Source: Ruminococcus sp. XPD3002
Lineage (GTDB): Bacteria > Bacillota > Clostridia > Oscillospirales > Ruminococcaceae
Length of the DNA stretch: 64,000 nt
Direction of reading: 5' to 3'
NCBI GenBank assembly: GCA_900119535.1
Contig: FPJT01000019.1
Location: forward strand, 1 to 64,000
In this document: positions 46,241 to 55,731 of the stretch, one piece after another
How positions within the stretch are numbered: the first letter of the stretch is position 1
Layout: the number at the start of each line of letters is the position of its first letter
Position numbers and translations under genes: made by a program
The notes under the pieces: model-generated
The model's input: the letters and a program-made list of their open reading frames with translations, nothing else
Told to the model about the DNA's origin: nothing
Databases searched by the model: none

Positions 46241-47473
46241 ATGAAGGGACTTTTTTCAAATATATGGACTAAGCGTTTTTTTGCCCTGATCGGCGCACTG
46301 TATACCGTGGGCGTTTGTAAGCTGTGTTACTACTCGATCTTCTACAACATACATATAGATTCGCGCGGTTCGGTATGTCTTGCAGTTTCGGCAGTTTCTC
46401 TGCTGGCACTCATCATCATGCTCTATACGCGCAAACAGGTGATAACACGTATATGCAGCTTCGTTATACTGGCTGCGATGCTTCCCGTGGTCCTGCTGTA
46501 TTTCGGCGAATGGGAACTGATCTTCCCGATAGTCATAACGGGAATCATAATACTGTTGTTGTCAGGCGCAGGTGAAGGAGCTAAGACCGCGCTCGGTACG
46601 ATAATCCTTCTCATGTACATCTTCGGAGCGCTTGGTTACTTCCTGTTCACTTCGTTCTTCGTTTCCTCCGCAAAGCAGGAGGTCGTTGAAAAGGGAGTTT
46701 CACCTTCGGGCAAATACCGCTACGAGATAGTCAATACCGAGGACAGCTCCAACGGAAGTACGGCTGTTTATGTAGAGCCGAACTACGCAGATGTGACCTA
46801 TCCGAACGTTACATTCACACTTAAGAATATATCAAGAGTCGTTTATCTCGACCGTCCGATATGCCAGGAGATCAATATCGACTGGAATACACAGACACGT
46901 AAGGAAGTTACAAGTCAGCTTAACAGCATATCAGATAACATAAAGGTCAATCTTTCAGACAGTGAGCTTGAAAAGCTCGGCCATAGCTGTGACAGCAGAC
47001 TTCAGCTTGCTAATGTCAATGTTTACGATCTCTTTGCTATAGGAAAGACTGCTCACGATGTTGATCCTATCAGACTTGATACACTTGATGAAAAACAGCT
47101 TGCACACTTTGGTGTCGGCAAGGACGCTTCAGGCAGATATTACGTGCTTGAGCCTTCCGATGAGCTTCTTGAAGAAACAGAGATTGAGAGAGGACAGACA
47201 GTGTTCTTCTCCGAACTCGACAGCAAGGGATTTGCTCAGTTCAACAAGGATAACCGTGATGAGTACGGCAGCGAACTCTATACGATCGAGAAAGATAATT
47301 CGATAGAGCTTGCTTCACTTACCGATGAACAGCTTGCCGAACTCGGCGTATCCGACCAGGGCGACATAATGACGTTCAACGGAAAGATATGCTTCCGCTT
47401 CTATGTTGCGGAAATAGAGGACTACTTCAATACAGAAAAAAGAAAATTATCAGTAGATCTTCTCAACTCTTAA
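46241..47473 (+). CDS. Membrane protein with repeated C-terminal motif
   Basis: 410 aa from the ATG at 46241 (GGAGG 5 nt upstream; frame from 46211 unlikely). Four N-terminal helices (about 10-150), then an outside beta-rich part (YRYEIVNTEDSSNGS; DVTYPNVTFTLKNISRVVYL, resembling DUF5412) and a tail with repeated LDEKQLAHFGV / LTDEQLAELGV / LSDSELEKLGH motifs. No known function. Followed by the 299-aa membrane protein. Confidence 0.7.
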   Translation: MKGLFSNIWTKRFFALIGALYTVGVCKLCYYSIFYNIHIDSRGSVCLAVSAVSLLALIIMLYTRKQVITRICSFVILAAMLPVVLLYFGEWELIFPIVITGIIILLLSGAGEGAKTALGTIILLMYIFGALGYFLFTSFFVSSAKQEVVEKGVSPSGKYRYEIVNTEDSSNGSTAVYVEPNYADVTYPNVTFTLKNISRVVYLDRPICQEINIDWNTQTRKEVTSQLNSISDNIKVNLSDSELEKLGHSCDSRLQLANVNVYDLFAIGKTAHDVDPIRLDTLDEKQLAHFGVGKDASGRYYVLEPSDELLEETEIERGQTVFFSELDSKGFAQFNKDNRDEYGSELYTIEKDNSIELASLTDEQLAELGVSDQGDIMTFNGKICFRFYVAEIEDYFNTEKRKLSVDLLNS

Positions 47474-47575
47474 GTTTACAAGGGGCGCAGCTCCTTGATA
47501 TAGAAATGAAAAAAAGGCGGAAAGACCGCCGTATGTGTAGACCGCGAAAAGCGGATTATGAAAGGAAACAAAATA

Positions 47576-48475
47576 ATGGATGAAACTATGATCTTTGACG
47601 GGCATGGTGTATCTGCGCCCGCAAACACTCAGACGGAGTCTGCTCACGCATCAGAAAATGATACAGCAACAAAAGTAATATCAATGAAGGCAGTCAGACT
47701 AAAGAAAAATTTCAGGAACAGTGAGGCAGCGTCCCCTATGGAAGCTACAAAGAATATCAATAGCGAAACAGAAAAAGTACAGCCTGCCGAACAGGCAATG
47801 GCTGAACCTTCTCAGCAGGAGGAGCAGATACAGGAAACTGTAAGCGAGTCCGCTGAAGTTAAAACTGCTGAAAAAAAGCCTGTAAGCAAGGCTAAAAAGA
47901 GAAAGCTGAAGCTTTCATGTCCTGCAAAGACGATATTCATGTCATTTGTTTTTGCAATGTGGATCTTCGGAAACTTCTTCGTACTGGCAAACGATATGAC
48001 TTTCCAGTTCTATTTCTCATTCCTTACTATGTCGGCTACTTTTGCTCTGCTTTGTCTTGAACGCTGGTTCGTTCGCATGAGATACATCGGCGTGAGCATT
48101 ATCATACAGCAGATAACTCTGATAGCTGCATGGGTATTTTACATACGCCATGCTTCCGAGCCTGTTTCACACTGGATGGCTCTTATGTATGCAGGCTACC
48201 ACCTTGTAATGCCTTCATGTATGCTCCTTGTTGGTCTGGTATTCAGAAAGATCGGAAGAACTGTACAGGCTCTTACAGACAAGTTCAACGCAAGAGTTGC
48301 AAAGGTAAAGGAAATACAGGCGAGACGTGCTGCAAGAGCAGCTGTGGCAGCTGTACCTCAGCCAGCAGGCATGGAAGTTCTTACAACTCCCGAGGTCGCA
48401 GAAGAAGCTGTTCACAATCTTTCTGCAGCAGAGGACAAGCACGAGTCGACTGAAAGCAGCTCGACAGTTGCATAA
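47576..48475 (+). CDS. Membrane protein with charged N-terminal tail
   Basis: 299 aa from the ATG at 47576, preceded by AAAGGA. About 120 residues of polar low-complexity sequence (Glu/Lys/Ala), then four helices (IFMSFVFAMWIFGNFFVLA; FYFSFLTMSATFALLCL; IIIQQITLIAAWVFYI; YHLVMPSCMLLVGLVF), then a basic and Ala/Glu-rich tail. No family recognised. Confidence 0.65.
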   Translation: MDETMIFDGHGVSAPANTQTESAHASENDTATKVISMKAVRLKKNFRNSEAASPMEATKNINSETEKVQPAEQAMAEPSQQEEQIQETVSESAEVKTAEKKPVSKAKKRKLKLSCPAKTIFMSFVFAMWIFGNFFVLANDMTFQFYFSFLTMSATFALLCLERWFVRMRYIGVSIIIQQITLIAAWVFYIRHASEPVSHWMALMYAGYHLVMPSCMLLVGLVFRKIGRTVQALTDKFNARVAKVKEIQARRAARAAVAAVPQPAGMEVLTTPEVAEEAVHNLSAAEDKHESTESSSTVA

Positions 48476-48498
48476 GATATTATATCAATGTATATAAC

Positions 48499-48530
48499 GG
48501 GCGGAACTGCTTTACAGTTTTCCGCCCTTA
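48499..48530 (+). terminator. Terminator
   Basis: GGGCGGAA (48499-48506) pairs with TTCCGCCC (48519-48526); T-rich tail is short. Confidence 0.65.
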
Positions 48531-48649
48531 TGAATAAAGGGATAACAGAATGATGTAATGGTGTATAGATCAGGAAAAGGTATATGAGCAAGCTCATATT
48601 ATCAATAAATTACGGACTTACCTTGTAGGTCCTGAAAAGGAGTGCTATT

Positions 48650-50173
48650 ATGTCATACGTTATTGGAGTGGACTGCGGTACCAGCGGTACAAAGACAGTC
48701 CTTTTCGATGAAAAGGGAGCCGTTATCGCTTCCAAAACAATTGAATACCCCATGTATCAGCCTAAAAACGGCTATGCTGAACAGGAACCCTCTGACTGGT
48801 CAGATGCTATGGTCAATACCATAAAGGCTGTTATGGCGGCAAGCGGCGTAAAGAAAGAGGACGTTAAGGGTATCGGTATTTCGGGACAGATGCATGGTCT
48901 TGTTATGCTGGATAAGGATAACAATGTTCTTCGCCGTTCGATCATCTGGTGCGATCAGCGTACAGCTGCTGAGGTAGACGAGATGAACCGTATAGTAGGC
49001 AGAGACAAGCTGGTAGAGATAACAGCTAACCCTGCACTTACAGGCTGGACTGCTGCTAAGATACTCTGGGTAAAGAACAACGAACCTGAGGTCTACTCAA
49101 AGGTAGCTCACATCCTTCTTCCTAAGGATTATCTCAGATTCATACTTACAGGCGAGTATGCAACTGAAGTTTCAGACGCTTCAGGTATGCAGCTTCTTGA
49201 TGTTCCTAACCGTAAGTGGTCCGATGAACTTCTTACTGCTTTTGAGATAGACAAGAACTGGCTCGGCAAGGTTTACGAGTCCTGTGAGGTAACAGGTAAA
49301 CTTACAAAGGCAATGGCTGAGACTCTCGGACTCTGCGAGGGCACTATCGTAGTAGGCGGCGCAGGAGACAATGCCGCAGCTGCTGTTGGTACAGGCGTTG
49401 TTGAGGACGGTAAGGCTTTCACAACTATCGGTACTTCAGGCGTTGTATTTGCTCACACTTCCGATATCTCTATCGACAAGCAGGGCAGAGTTCATACATG
49501 CTGTGCTGCTGTTCCTAATGCTTGGCACGTTATGGGCGTTACACAGGGTGCAGGACTTTCACTGAAGTGGTTCAGAGATAATTTCTGCATGACTGAAAAG
49601 GAAACAGCTAAGCTTATGGGCGTTGATGAGTATTACCTCATGGATAAGCAGGCTGAGACTGTTCCCGTAGGCGCTAACAGACTTCTCTATCTGCCATACC
49701 TTATGGGTGAAAGAACTCCTCATCTTGATCCTGATGCAAGAGGAGTATTCTTCGGACTTTCAGCAATTCACACACGTAAGGATATGCTCCGTGCAGTTCT
49801 TGAGGGCGTTACTTATTCTCTCCGTGACTGCGTTGAGGTATTCCGTGAAATGAACGTAAATGTAAACGATATGATGGCATGCGGCGGCGGCGGTTCTTCA
49901 CCGCTCTGGAGAAGCATGCTGGCTGACCTTTATAACTGCAATGTAAAAACAGTTGCTTCAAAGGAAGGTCCCGCACTTGGTGTTGCTATACTTGCAAGCG
50001 TAGGCGCAGGTATCTACAGCAGCGTTACTGAGGCTTGCGGAGCTATCATCAAGACAGATAAGGTACAGGAGCCAAAGGCTGAGAACGTTCCCGAATATGA
50101 GAAATACTATCAGCTCTACAGAGAGATCTATCCTGCACTTAAAGCGCAGTTTGCTAAACTTGCTTCACTCTGA
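48650..50173 (+). CDS. xylB: Xylulokinase
   Basis: 507 aa FGGY sugar kinase. Start SYVIGVDCGTSGTKTVLFDE (phosphate 1), ISGQMHGLVMLD and IWCDQRTA (xylulose-binding signature of XylB), then GGAGDNAAAAVGTG and a C-terminal ACGGGGSSPLWRSMLADLYN. Makes xylulose 5-phosphate, matching a xylan diet. Isolated: no xylA or regulator next to it. Confidence 0.95.
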   Translation: MSYVIGVDCGTSGTKTVLFDEKGAVIASKTIEYPMYQPKNGYAEQEPSDWSDAMVNTIKAVMAASGVKKEDVKGIGISGQMHGLVMLDKDNNVLRRSIIWCDQRTAAEVDEMNRIVGRDKLVEITANPALTGWTAAKILWVKNNEPEVYSKVAHILLPKDYLRFILTGEYATEVSDASGMQLLDVPNRKWSDELLTAFEIDKNWLGKVYESCEVTGKLTKAMAETLGLCEGTIVVGGAGDNAAAAVGTGVVEDGKAFTTIGTSGVVFAHTSDISIDKQGRVHTCCAAVPNAWHVMGVTQGAGLSLKWFRDNFCMTEKETAKLMGVDEYYLMDKQAETVPVGANRLLYLPYLMGERTPHLDPDARGVFFGLSAIHTRKDMLRAVLEGVTYSLRDCVEVFREMNVNVNDMMACGGGGSSPLWRSMLADLYNCNVKTVASKEGPALGVAILASVGAGIYSSVTEACGAIIKTDKVQEPKAENVPEYEKYYQLYREIYPALKAQFAKLASL

Positions 50174-50178
50174 TGATT

Positions 50179-50355
50179 TAAGGCAACGCCGCACAAAGCA
50201 CACCTGATGGTTTGCACTGAATATGCTTGCATATTTTCCGCCATCTTGCACAGAAATCCCTTGACATACGTAAGTATGCCGGCGGAATTTCTATACAATC
50301 TTACGAAAAATCTGTCAGCGCATCTTCAGCACAAGCTTTGTGCGGTGTTGCCTTA
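50179..50355. repeat. MITE-like element, family C
   Basis: 177 bp with 21-bp inverted ends: TAAGGCAACGCCGCACAAAG plus C (50179-50199) and the complement at 50335-50355 with one mismatch. No open frame of note. It lies directly after xylB and before its terminator-like hairpin. Confidence 0.7.
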
Positions 50356-50357
50356 GC

Positions 50358-50389
50358 AAGTCCACCGTTTTTTGCGGTGGACTTTTTCG
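50358..50389 (+). terminator. Terminator downstream of xylB
   Basis: AAGTCCACCG (50358-50367) pairs with CGGTGGACTT (50375-50384), then T-run. The MITE-like element separates it from xylB. Confidence 0.8.
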
Positions 50390-50461
50390 CTGTTGATAGC
50401 ATGTATGATATTGTCGTTCAGAGACGTTTTTATGCGATATTGACTAAATTGCAGAAAGTAC

Positions 50462-50490
50462 TTGAAATTTGCAAAGAGTTGTGATATAAT
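50462..50490 (+). promoter_or_regulatory. Promoter of the GH11-like dockerin gene
   Basis: -35 TTGAAA (50462-50467), 17-bp spacer, -10 TATAAT (50485-50490). The leader to 50627 is about 130 nt. Confidence 0.7.
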
Positions 50491-50626
50491 TGCTACAATG
50501 GATGTTTGTATAATTTTGTACATATTTCAACAGTGCCATATGTGCATTTTATTGCGGACATTGAATACTTGGCTATCGTTAAAAAGCAATTATTGGTCAA
50601 TTCAAATCTGAAAAGGAGGAATTAAT

Positions 50627-53059
50627 ATGAAATTAAGAAAAACACTCTCTGTCCTTGCTGCATCGGTCCTTTCACTTACCTGTGTGCCTTTTTCTGCTGT
50701 TGCCGCAGATGTGGATACCGTTTCAGAGGCAGAATCAGAACCTGAAACAATTATCCCTGATTTTCCCGATGAGGTCTTTGACCAGTTCAACTTGAGCAAA
50801 GAATACGGAATTGCTTCAAATCAGTATGCCGAGGATACAGAAGGATATTACTTCGGATGCTATCATGAAATGAAACACAGCGGAGGCTATGCTTTGTTGA
50901 CCGAACAGGGGTATGATTCCGTTAGTTTCGGTGCGGACTGGTATAACTGCGATGAAAGTATCTTCTGCTCTGATAAAGCTTATTACAGTGTTGAAGATAC
51001 GTCAGATGATTCGCCTGAACTGCGTACTGAAATGTTCTATAAAGCTAATGATAAAAGCACGATCAAGGCAGGCGTTTACCTGACAATGAACGGCGGTAAG
51101 ACGCATCTGTTCATCGTAGAAAGCACCATTGCTTCCGATAACTATTCAGAATACGAGAAGATAGGCGAGTATGAGCTTAAAGACGAGCATTATGACCTGT
51201 ACAAAAACGAGGACGGTTCGATGTATTACTCGGTCAAGGCTTCTGGTATTATTTCCGCTAAGGATGTGGATGATTTCAGAATGGATGACGGAACAGGTTA
51301 CATAAAATTCAATACCTCCATTGCTTTACATGCGGTCAATTTCGATAAGATAACAGGAGAGGGCGCAAGTATTTCAAGGATGGGATTACGTGCCGAAAAC
51401 AGCGGAGGAATAGGAAGAGTCTTTTTCAATTCGGAGGTGGGTACTTTACTTAATATGCCTGCAAAATACGAGCTTGAGACCGATGAGAACGGCGATCCTG
51501 TAAAGTATGAGCATAACATCGTAAAGAACATAGACGGATGTATTTATCAGCTTAATACAGGCGATGATAAGTCCTGCATAATACCAAAGGGCAACGGTGC
51601 ATACGAGGCTGAGCTTACTGACAGCTATATGGCTTATGTCAGCTCAGGATACCGCTTTGAAGGAAACGAGAGCCTGCTGGAGCATAATTACCGTGTAGAC
51701 TGCGAGTACAAGACTGACAGTGACATTACTCCTGCGGTAACGGTATGGATGATGTCTCCGAATGTACGGATCGATTTTGTAGACATTCCTGATTATTCTT
51801 TCGCTCATTGGCCGAATATAGGAAGCGTAACTCTGGAAGGTCAGCAGTACAATGTTTACCGTGATTCTATAATTAATGTCGATACAGCACCTGAAAAAAG
51901 TGACAGCTATCAGAAATTTACCATTGACCGCGCAGATTCCGATGCAGATGCTGAGACTGAGGGAGAAGTAAAGACTGCTTTTGTTCCTGTCAGCGAGATA
52001 GCAGCAATAGCATCGCGTCTTGGCGTTAAAATAGGAAATGTTACAGCTGTTGATACAGGTTTCCGTATCAACAATTCCGAAGCTAAGGTTGAAGTTATCA
52101 AAAATCAGCTTGCAGATGCGGAGATATCGGAACTTGATTATGACCTTGGAGCTGTAGTAGGCAGAGGAACTCCCATTAATATCGATGATTACAGCTTCGA
52201 CGCATTAGGCGTTAACTGCTATGCCAAGGCAAATGGCTGCGTTTCTCTTAATGGAATGACAAGCTTTTACAATTACTGTTCTGCTTCTAAAAAAAGTAAG
52301 GACGGAGCTTTTGAAAATCTTGCAGAGTACAGAGTGGAAGCAGGTCCCGATAACGAATGCGGATACAGCGTTGAATATGATGTGTACAGTGTTGAACCGA
52401 AAGAAAAACTTAAAGGCGATGATGGTGTATACTACAGTTCTGTGTGTCTGAAAATAATCGAGAAAACTGACGGCAGAACTCCGGATGAATATATGAAACC
52501 CGGACGTCCTTTAGGAATAGGAATGTCAAATGGTTTGCGAAGCCAGGAGCTTGTAGCGACTTATACATCAAACGGACATGAATACGATCTTTATGAGTGC
52601 GTATACAGAACAATAGGATGCTTTTCATCGTATGACGACTGTGTTTATTACAGCTTCAGAAAAGATCAGAGCGAAGATACGGCAGTTCAGGAAGGCAAGG
52701 TCGATTTATCAGACCATATTGCCGTTATCAAGAACAATGGATGCTGCTTCGGAGACAAGTATCTCGTTGAATATTACATGGACCTGGAAAACCAAAAGAA
52801 TGCCGACATAAATGTTGTTAAGAATGATTTCAGCACTTCTGAAAATAAGACGGTTCGCGGAGATATCAACAGCGACCAGCGTGTAAACGCCCTTGATATC
52901 GTATCGGCAAGATCTCTGTATCTCAACCGTGATTCGCTTTCAGAGGAAGAAGTTACTTCTGTGGACCTTAACATGAATGGTACATTTGAGATCGCAGATG
53001 TTGTTATTCTGCATTCGTTTGTACTTGGCAAAGCAAATGGCTTTACGGTTCAGAAATGA
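50627..53059 (+). CDS. Secreted dockerin protein with three degenerate GH11-like domains
   Basis: 810 aa. Signal peptide (TLSVLAASVLSLTCVPFSAVA). Three successive regions (about 50-275, 290-450, 490-735) repeat GH11-like blocks: HLFIVESTI..GEYELKDEHYDLYK; IDFVDIP..GSVTLEGQQYNVYR; VEYDVYSVEP..ATYTSNGHEYDLYE. These recall the PLVEYYIVES..GTVTSDGGTYDIY pattern of xylanases, but the nucleophile Glu position carries other residues in regions 1 and 2. A C-terminal dockerin of a second type follows (RGDINSDQRVNALDIVSARS; VDLNMNGTFEIADVVILHS). Likely a non-catalytic or altered xylan-binding scaffold component. The GH11 link is my alignment by eye. Confidence 0.7.
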   Translation: MKLRKTLSVLAASVLSLTCVPFSAVAADVDTVSEAESEPETIIPDFPDEVFDQFNLSKEYGIASNQYAEDTEGYYFGCYHEMKHSGGYALLTEQGYDSVSFGADWYNCDESIFCSDKAYYSVEDTSDDSPELRTEMFYKANDKSTIKAGVYLTMNGGKTHLFIVESTIASDNYSEYEKIGEYELKDEHYDLYKNEDGSMYYSVKASGIISAKDVDDFRMDDGTGYIKFNTSIALHAVNFDKITGEGASISRMGLRAENSGGIGRVFFNSEVGTLLNMPAKYELETDENGDPVKYEHNIVKNIDGCIYQLNTGDDKSCIIPKGNGAYEAELTDSYMAYVSSGYRFEGNESLLEHNYRVDCEYKTDSDITPAVTVWMMSPNVRIDFVDIPDYSFAHWPNIGSVTLEGQQYNVYRDSIINVDTAPEKSDSYQKFTIDRADSDADAETEGEVKTAFVPVSEIAAIASRLGVKIGNVTAVDTGFRINNSEAKVEVIKNQLADAEISELDYDLGAVVGRGTPINIDDYSFDALGVNCYAKANGCVSLNGMTSFYNYCSASKKSKDGAFENLAEYRVEAGPDNECGYSVEYDVYSVEPKEKLKGDDGVYYSSVCLKIIEKTDGRTPDEYMKPGRPLGIGMSNGLRSQELVATYTSNGHEYDLYECVYRTIGCFSSYDDCVYYSFRKDQSEDTAVQEGKVDLSDHIAVIKNNGCCFGDKYLVEYYMDLENQKNADINVVKNDFSTSENKTVRGDINSDQRVNALDIVSARSLYLNRDSLSEEEVTSVDLNMNGTFEIADVVILHSFVLGKANGFTVQK

Positions 53060-53189
53060 ATAATGCTCCGCTGATTATGGAGTGAAAAAGTGACGCCGTT
53101 CGTTACAGCTGCATTTGCGGCATGTACGGACGGCTTCCTTGATTTTGTTTTATGGTTATGAGGAGATGTGGATAAAGTGATTCAGAAAA

Positions 53190-53222
53190 AATAAACCCGA
53201 CAGTTTCCTGTCGGGCGTTTCT
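53190..53222. terminator. Terminator between dockerin and SWIM genes
   Basis: CCCGACAG (53196-53203) pairs with CTGTCGGG (53208-53215), A-rich before and T-rich after. Confidence 0.75.
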
Positions 53223-53260
53223 GTCTGGGCATGACTTAATTGATGACACATGTAAAATGG

Positions 53261-54898
53261 CTATTTTACGCCAAAATCTCTTTCGCCTGCGACCTTATTT
53301 ATCTCCTGCATCATAGCACGGCGATTGCAATACAATTCTTGCCACCTGTCTATAATCATATCTACTGTTTCAATTCCGCCTTTTATTGTTTTCATATGTC
53401 TTAGTTTATCTGCCCAACGTTTGTAAGTCGAACGTTCAGCTGTATTTTCTGCGGCTTTATTAAGCTCGTTTGCATATGCCTCAAGAACAAGCTCAGAATA
53501 GCTTTCTATCAGGAGAGATTCATATTTTTCTATAAGATAGGTATTATTATTTGAAAATACATAGTTTGCAAGTCTGTCTGTCAGGTTTTCTTCGATAAAG
53601 TATTCGGGAAGCATTGCCTGATATTTCATTGAGGAATAAAGCTGTTCTCTTGTTTCTTCCCATTCATCACCATCGAAAAGTGATTTTAATTCAAGATAAA
53701 CAGACTTTTCAGTAATATTAGTCTCTGTAAGTATAGTCCAGAGTTCCTTTATATAATTCTTTTTATCCGACTGCTGCTTATAAATATCTTTCAGCTTCAG
53801 ATGAATGCCTTCAGAAATGTACATGTTGTCTTTTTCAAGCTCAAGCGATTCTTTAAGGACGGCTATTGCTTTATCGGTATCACCGCTTTTCAAGTACCTG
53901 TCTGTCAGGAACTGGCGAACCTCAATGATATCTCGATATTTTTTGCAGAACAGTTCAATAGCCTCATCGGAATATCCAAGCTTATCCATAAGCTCCATGT
54001 GATACAATATCCATTTTTCATGTTCATAATTGCTGATATTATTCTTTGAAATGATCTTATCAGAGCATTCAAGCATTTTTTCGAGAAATTCTTCTTCATC
54101 AAAGCTTTCTTTGATAAAGTCAAAGTATAGCTCAGTGAAGTAGTCAAACTTTGTATCTAACTTTCTGAAAGCGGAGTTAAATAGCCTATGTTTTGTTTTT
54201 ATGTCCGACTCATCAGCGATAGTCGAGAGCATTTCAAGACAGCAGTTTTGAAAATAACTAATATCTCCGTCATCATCAAGATCGGTAATAAGTATCTCAT
54301 CGTAATAATAGCTTACGATCTCAAAGGCTTCAAAATAACATTTCCATTCAATAAGACTATCTGTACACTCCTCAAGAAGTTTGACCGCTTCATTAATAAA
54401 CAGAGAAACGTTTTTCCAGTTTATAAATCCGCTGTTATCAGAGTATTGACCGATCAATGATTTAAGCTGAGACTTATACTCAGCTATGTTTATGCTACCG
54501 TTTTCACCGTCAATAAAGCGGATAAAGCGCTCTTCCAGTCCGGTGTCATATCTCATCGCATTTATGAGAAATTTCTTTATCTGCTCAGGAGATGTACCTG
54601 CAATAAGACTTTCAATATCTGTATAATGTGGATTTGAATGACTTTGTAAATCCTCTAACAAATATAATACAGCAGCCATATGCTTACATTTATTACCGTC
54701 AGAAGCATACGGACAATCGCAGTACATATCATCAATTCCTCCGTCAGAGAAGTAAATGTTTACCTCATAGTCGTCTGAGCCTGAAACCACTGCATTTACT
54801 TCATCAGCCGATAAGTTAAGTATCTCAGCTTTCTTATTTCGGTGATAATCAAATCCTCGTTCAAGGATAACGGGATTAAATAATTTCTTCCAATCCAT
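53261..54898 (-). CDS. SWIM zinc-finger protein
   Basis: 545 aa. The SWIM motif CxCx(n)CxH reads YCDCPYASDGNKCKHMAAVLY near residue 58-78 (quoted within limits: CDCPYASDGNKCKH). The rest is alpha-helical, TPR-like in appearance (repeated LYLEL, YLKSGDTDKAIAVLKESLEL). SWIM proteins often bind DNA or proteins beside SNF2 helicases; no helicase is nearby. Second gene of a two-gene unit, 16 bp after its partner. Confidence 0.82.
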   Translation of the reverse strand: MDWKKLFNPVILERGFDYHRNKKAEILNLSADEVNAVVSGSDDYEVNIYFSDGGIDDMYCDCPYASDGNKCKHMAAVLYLLEDLQSHSNPHYTDIESLIAGTSPEQIKKFLINAMRYDTGLEERFIRFIDGENGSINIAEYKSQLKSLIGQYSDNSGFINWKNVSLFINEAVKLLEECTDSLIEWKCYFEAFEIVSYYYDEILITDLDDDGDISYFQNCCLEMLSTIADESDIKTKHRLFNSAFRKLDTKFDYFTELYFDFIKESFDEEEFLEKMLECSDKIISKNNISNYEHEKWILYHMELMDKLGYSDEAIELFCKKYRDIIEVRQFLTDRYLKSGDTDKAIAVLKESLELEKDNMYISEGIHLKLKDIYKQQSDKKNYIKELWTILTETNITEKSVYLELKSLFDGDEWEETREQLYSSMKYQAMLPEYFIEENLTDRLANYVFSNNNTYLIEKYESLLIESYSELVLEAYANELNKAAENTAERSTYKRWADKLRHMKTIKGGIETVDMIIDRWQELYCNRRAMMQEINKVAGERDFGVK

Positions 54899-54914
54899 TG
54901 CTACTCCCTATTGC

Positions 54915-55475
54915 TCAGCTGCGGTCATAGTGATGCTCAATGATCGCTCTCAGATTATCAAAAATGAAAGACTGTGCCTGCACTGAATACAGATTAAGAT
55001 AATACTCTGTTCCTCGCTGACTTGTTTTAAGGTGTGATGAAATTCCGATATCCTCTCCTGTAGAGGTTACTACTCTGTTTCCGTCGGCGTTTTTGGTCAT
55101 CATCCCTATACTTTCGAGCCAGTCATTTATCCAGGCAGCCTGCATTTTCTTTGTACCGTTATCAGCAATAACCCTGTTTATCTCATTAGCAATATCGCTG
55201 ACCTTACATTCTCCGTAATTAAGCTGCAACTGCGAAAACTGATCATCATTTATGAAAACTCGTCTTCGTCTTGGCTTTTCCGAAGCCGCAGGTCTGTTCT
55301 CAAACGATTCTATCTTCCATTCAAGCACTCTGGAAATATACTCAAAACAGGCTATAACACGACTGTCACGAACAATATCATCTTCATGAACACGCATTCC
55401 CGAATTCGGATCAACGCCGTTAGATAGCTTGTCCATATATAGCTTTGCTCGTTTAAGTTTATCTATCTCATTCAT
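54915..55475 (-). CDS. Hypothetical protein paired with the SWIM protein
   Basis: 186 aa soluble protein. N-terminal helix (DKLKRAKLYMDKLSNGVDP), a basic hinge (EKPRRRRVFI) and a C-terminal domain with DWLESIGMMTKN and EDIGISSHLKTSQRG, perhaps a winged-helix-like module. I do not recognise the family. It is upstream in the same unit as the SWIM gene. Confidence 0.6.
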   Translation of the reverse strand: MNEIDKLKRAKLYMDKLSNGVDPNSGMRVHEDDIVRDSRVIACFEYISRVLEWKIESFENRPAASEKPRRRRVFINDDQFSQLQLNYGECKVSDIANEINRVIADNGTKKMQAAWINDWLESIGMMTKNADGNRVVTSTGEDIGISSHLKTSQRGTEYYLNLYSVQAQSFIFDNLRAIIEHHYDRS

Positions 55476-55644
55476 TTATCGTCGCCTCTTTTCAAAGTAG
55501 TCGATAAGTACACCTTTAATGAAGTAATATTTGCGGGCATATATGCCTATGCTGTTCATTGTTTCACCTGATGCCGTAGTTGTTTTCTTTATTATATCAT
55601 ACAGATAACTATGATTCAAGGCATATTATTGAAACGTTTTAAGT

Positions 55645-55672
55645 TTGATTATTCTTTAAGATATGCTATAAT
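55645..55672 (+). promoter_or_regulatory. Possible transposase promoter
   Basis: TTGATT (55645-55650), 16-bp spacer, TATAAT (55667-55672), about 60 bp before the transposase start. Confidence 0.5.
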
Positions 55673-55731
55673 TATTACTATGTCCGCTCAGGGTGCCATG
55701 AGCAGGCAAATTCAAAAAAGGAATAGTAATA

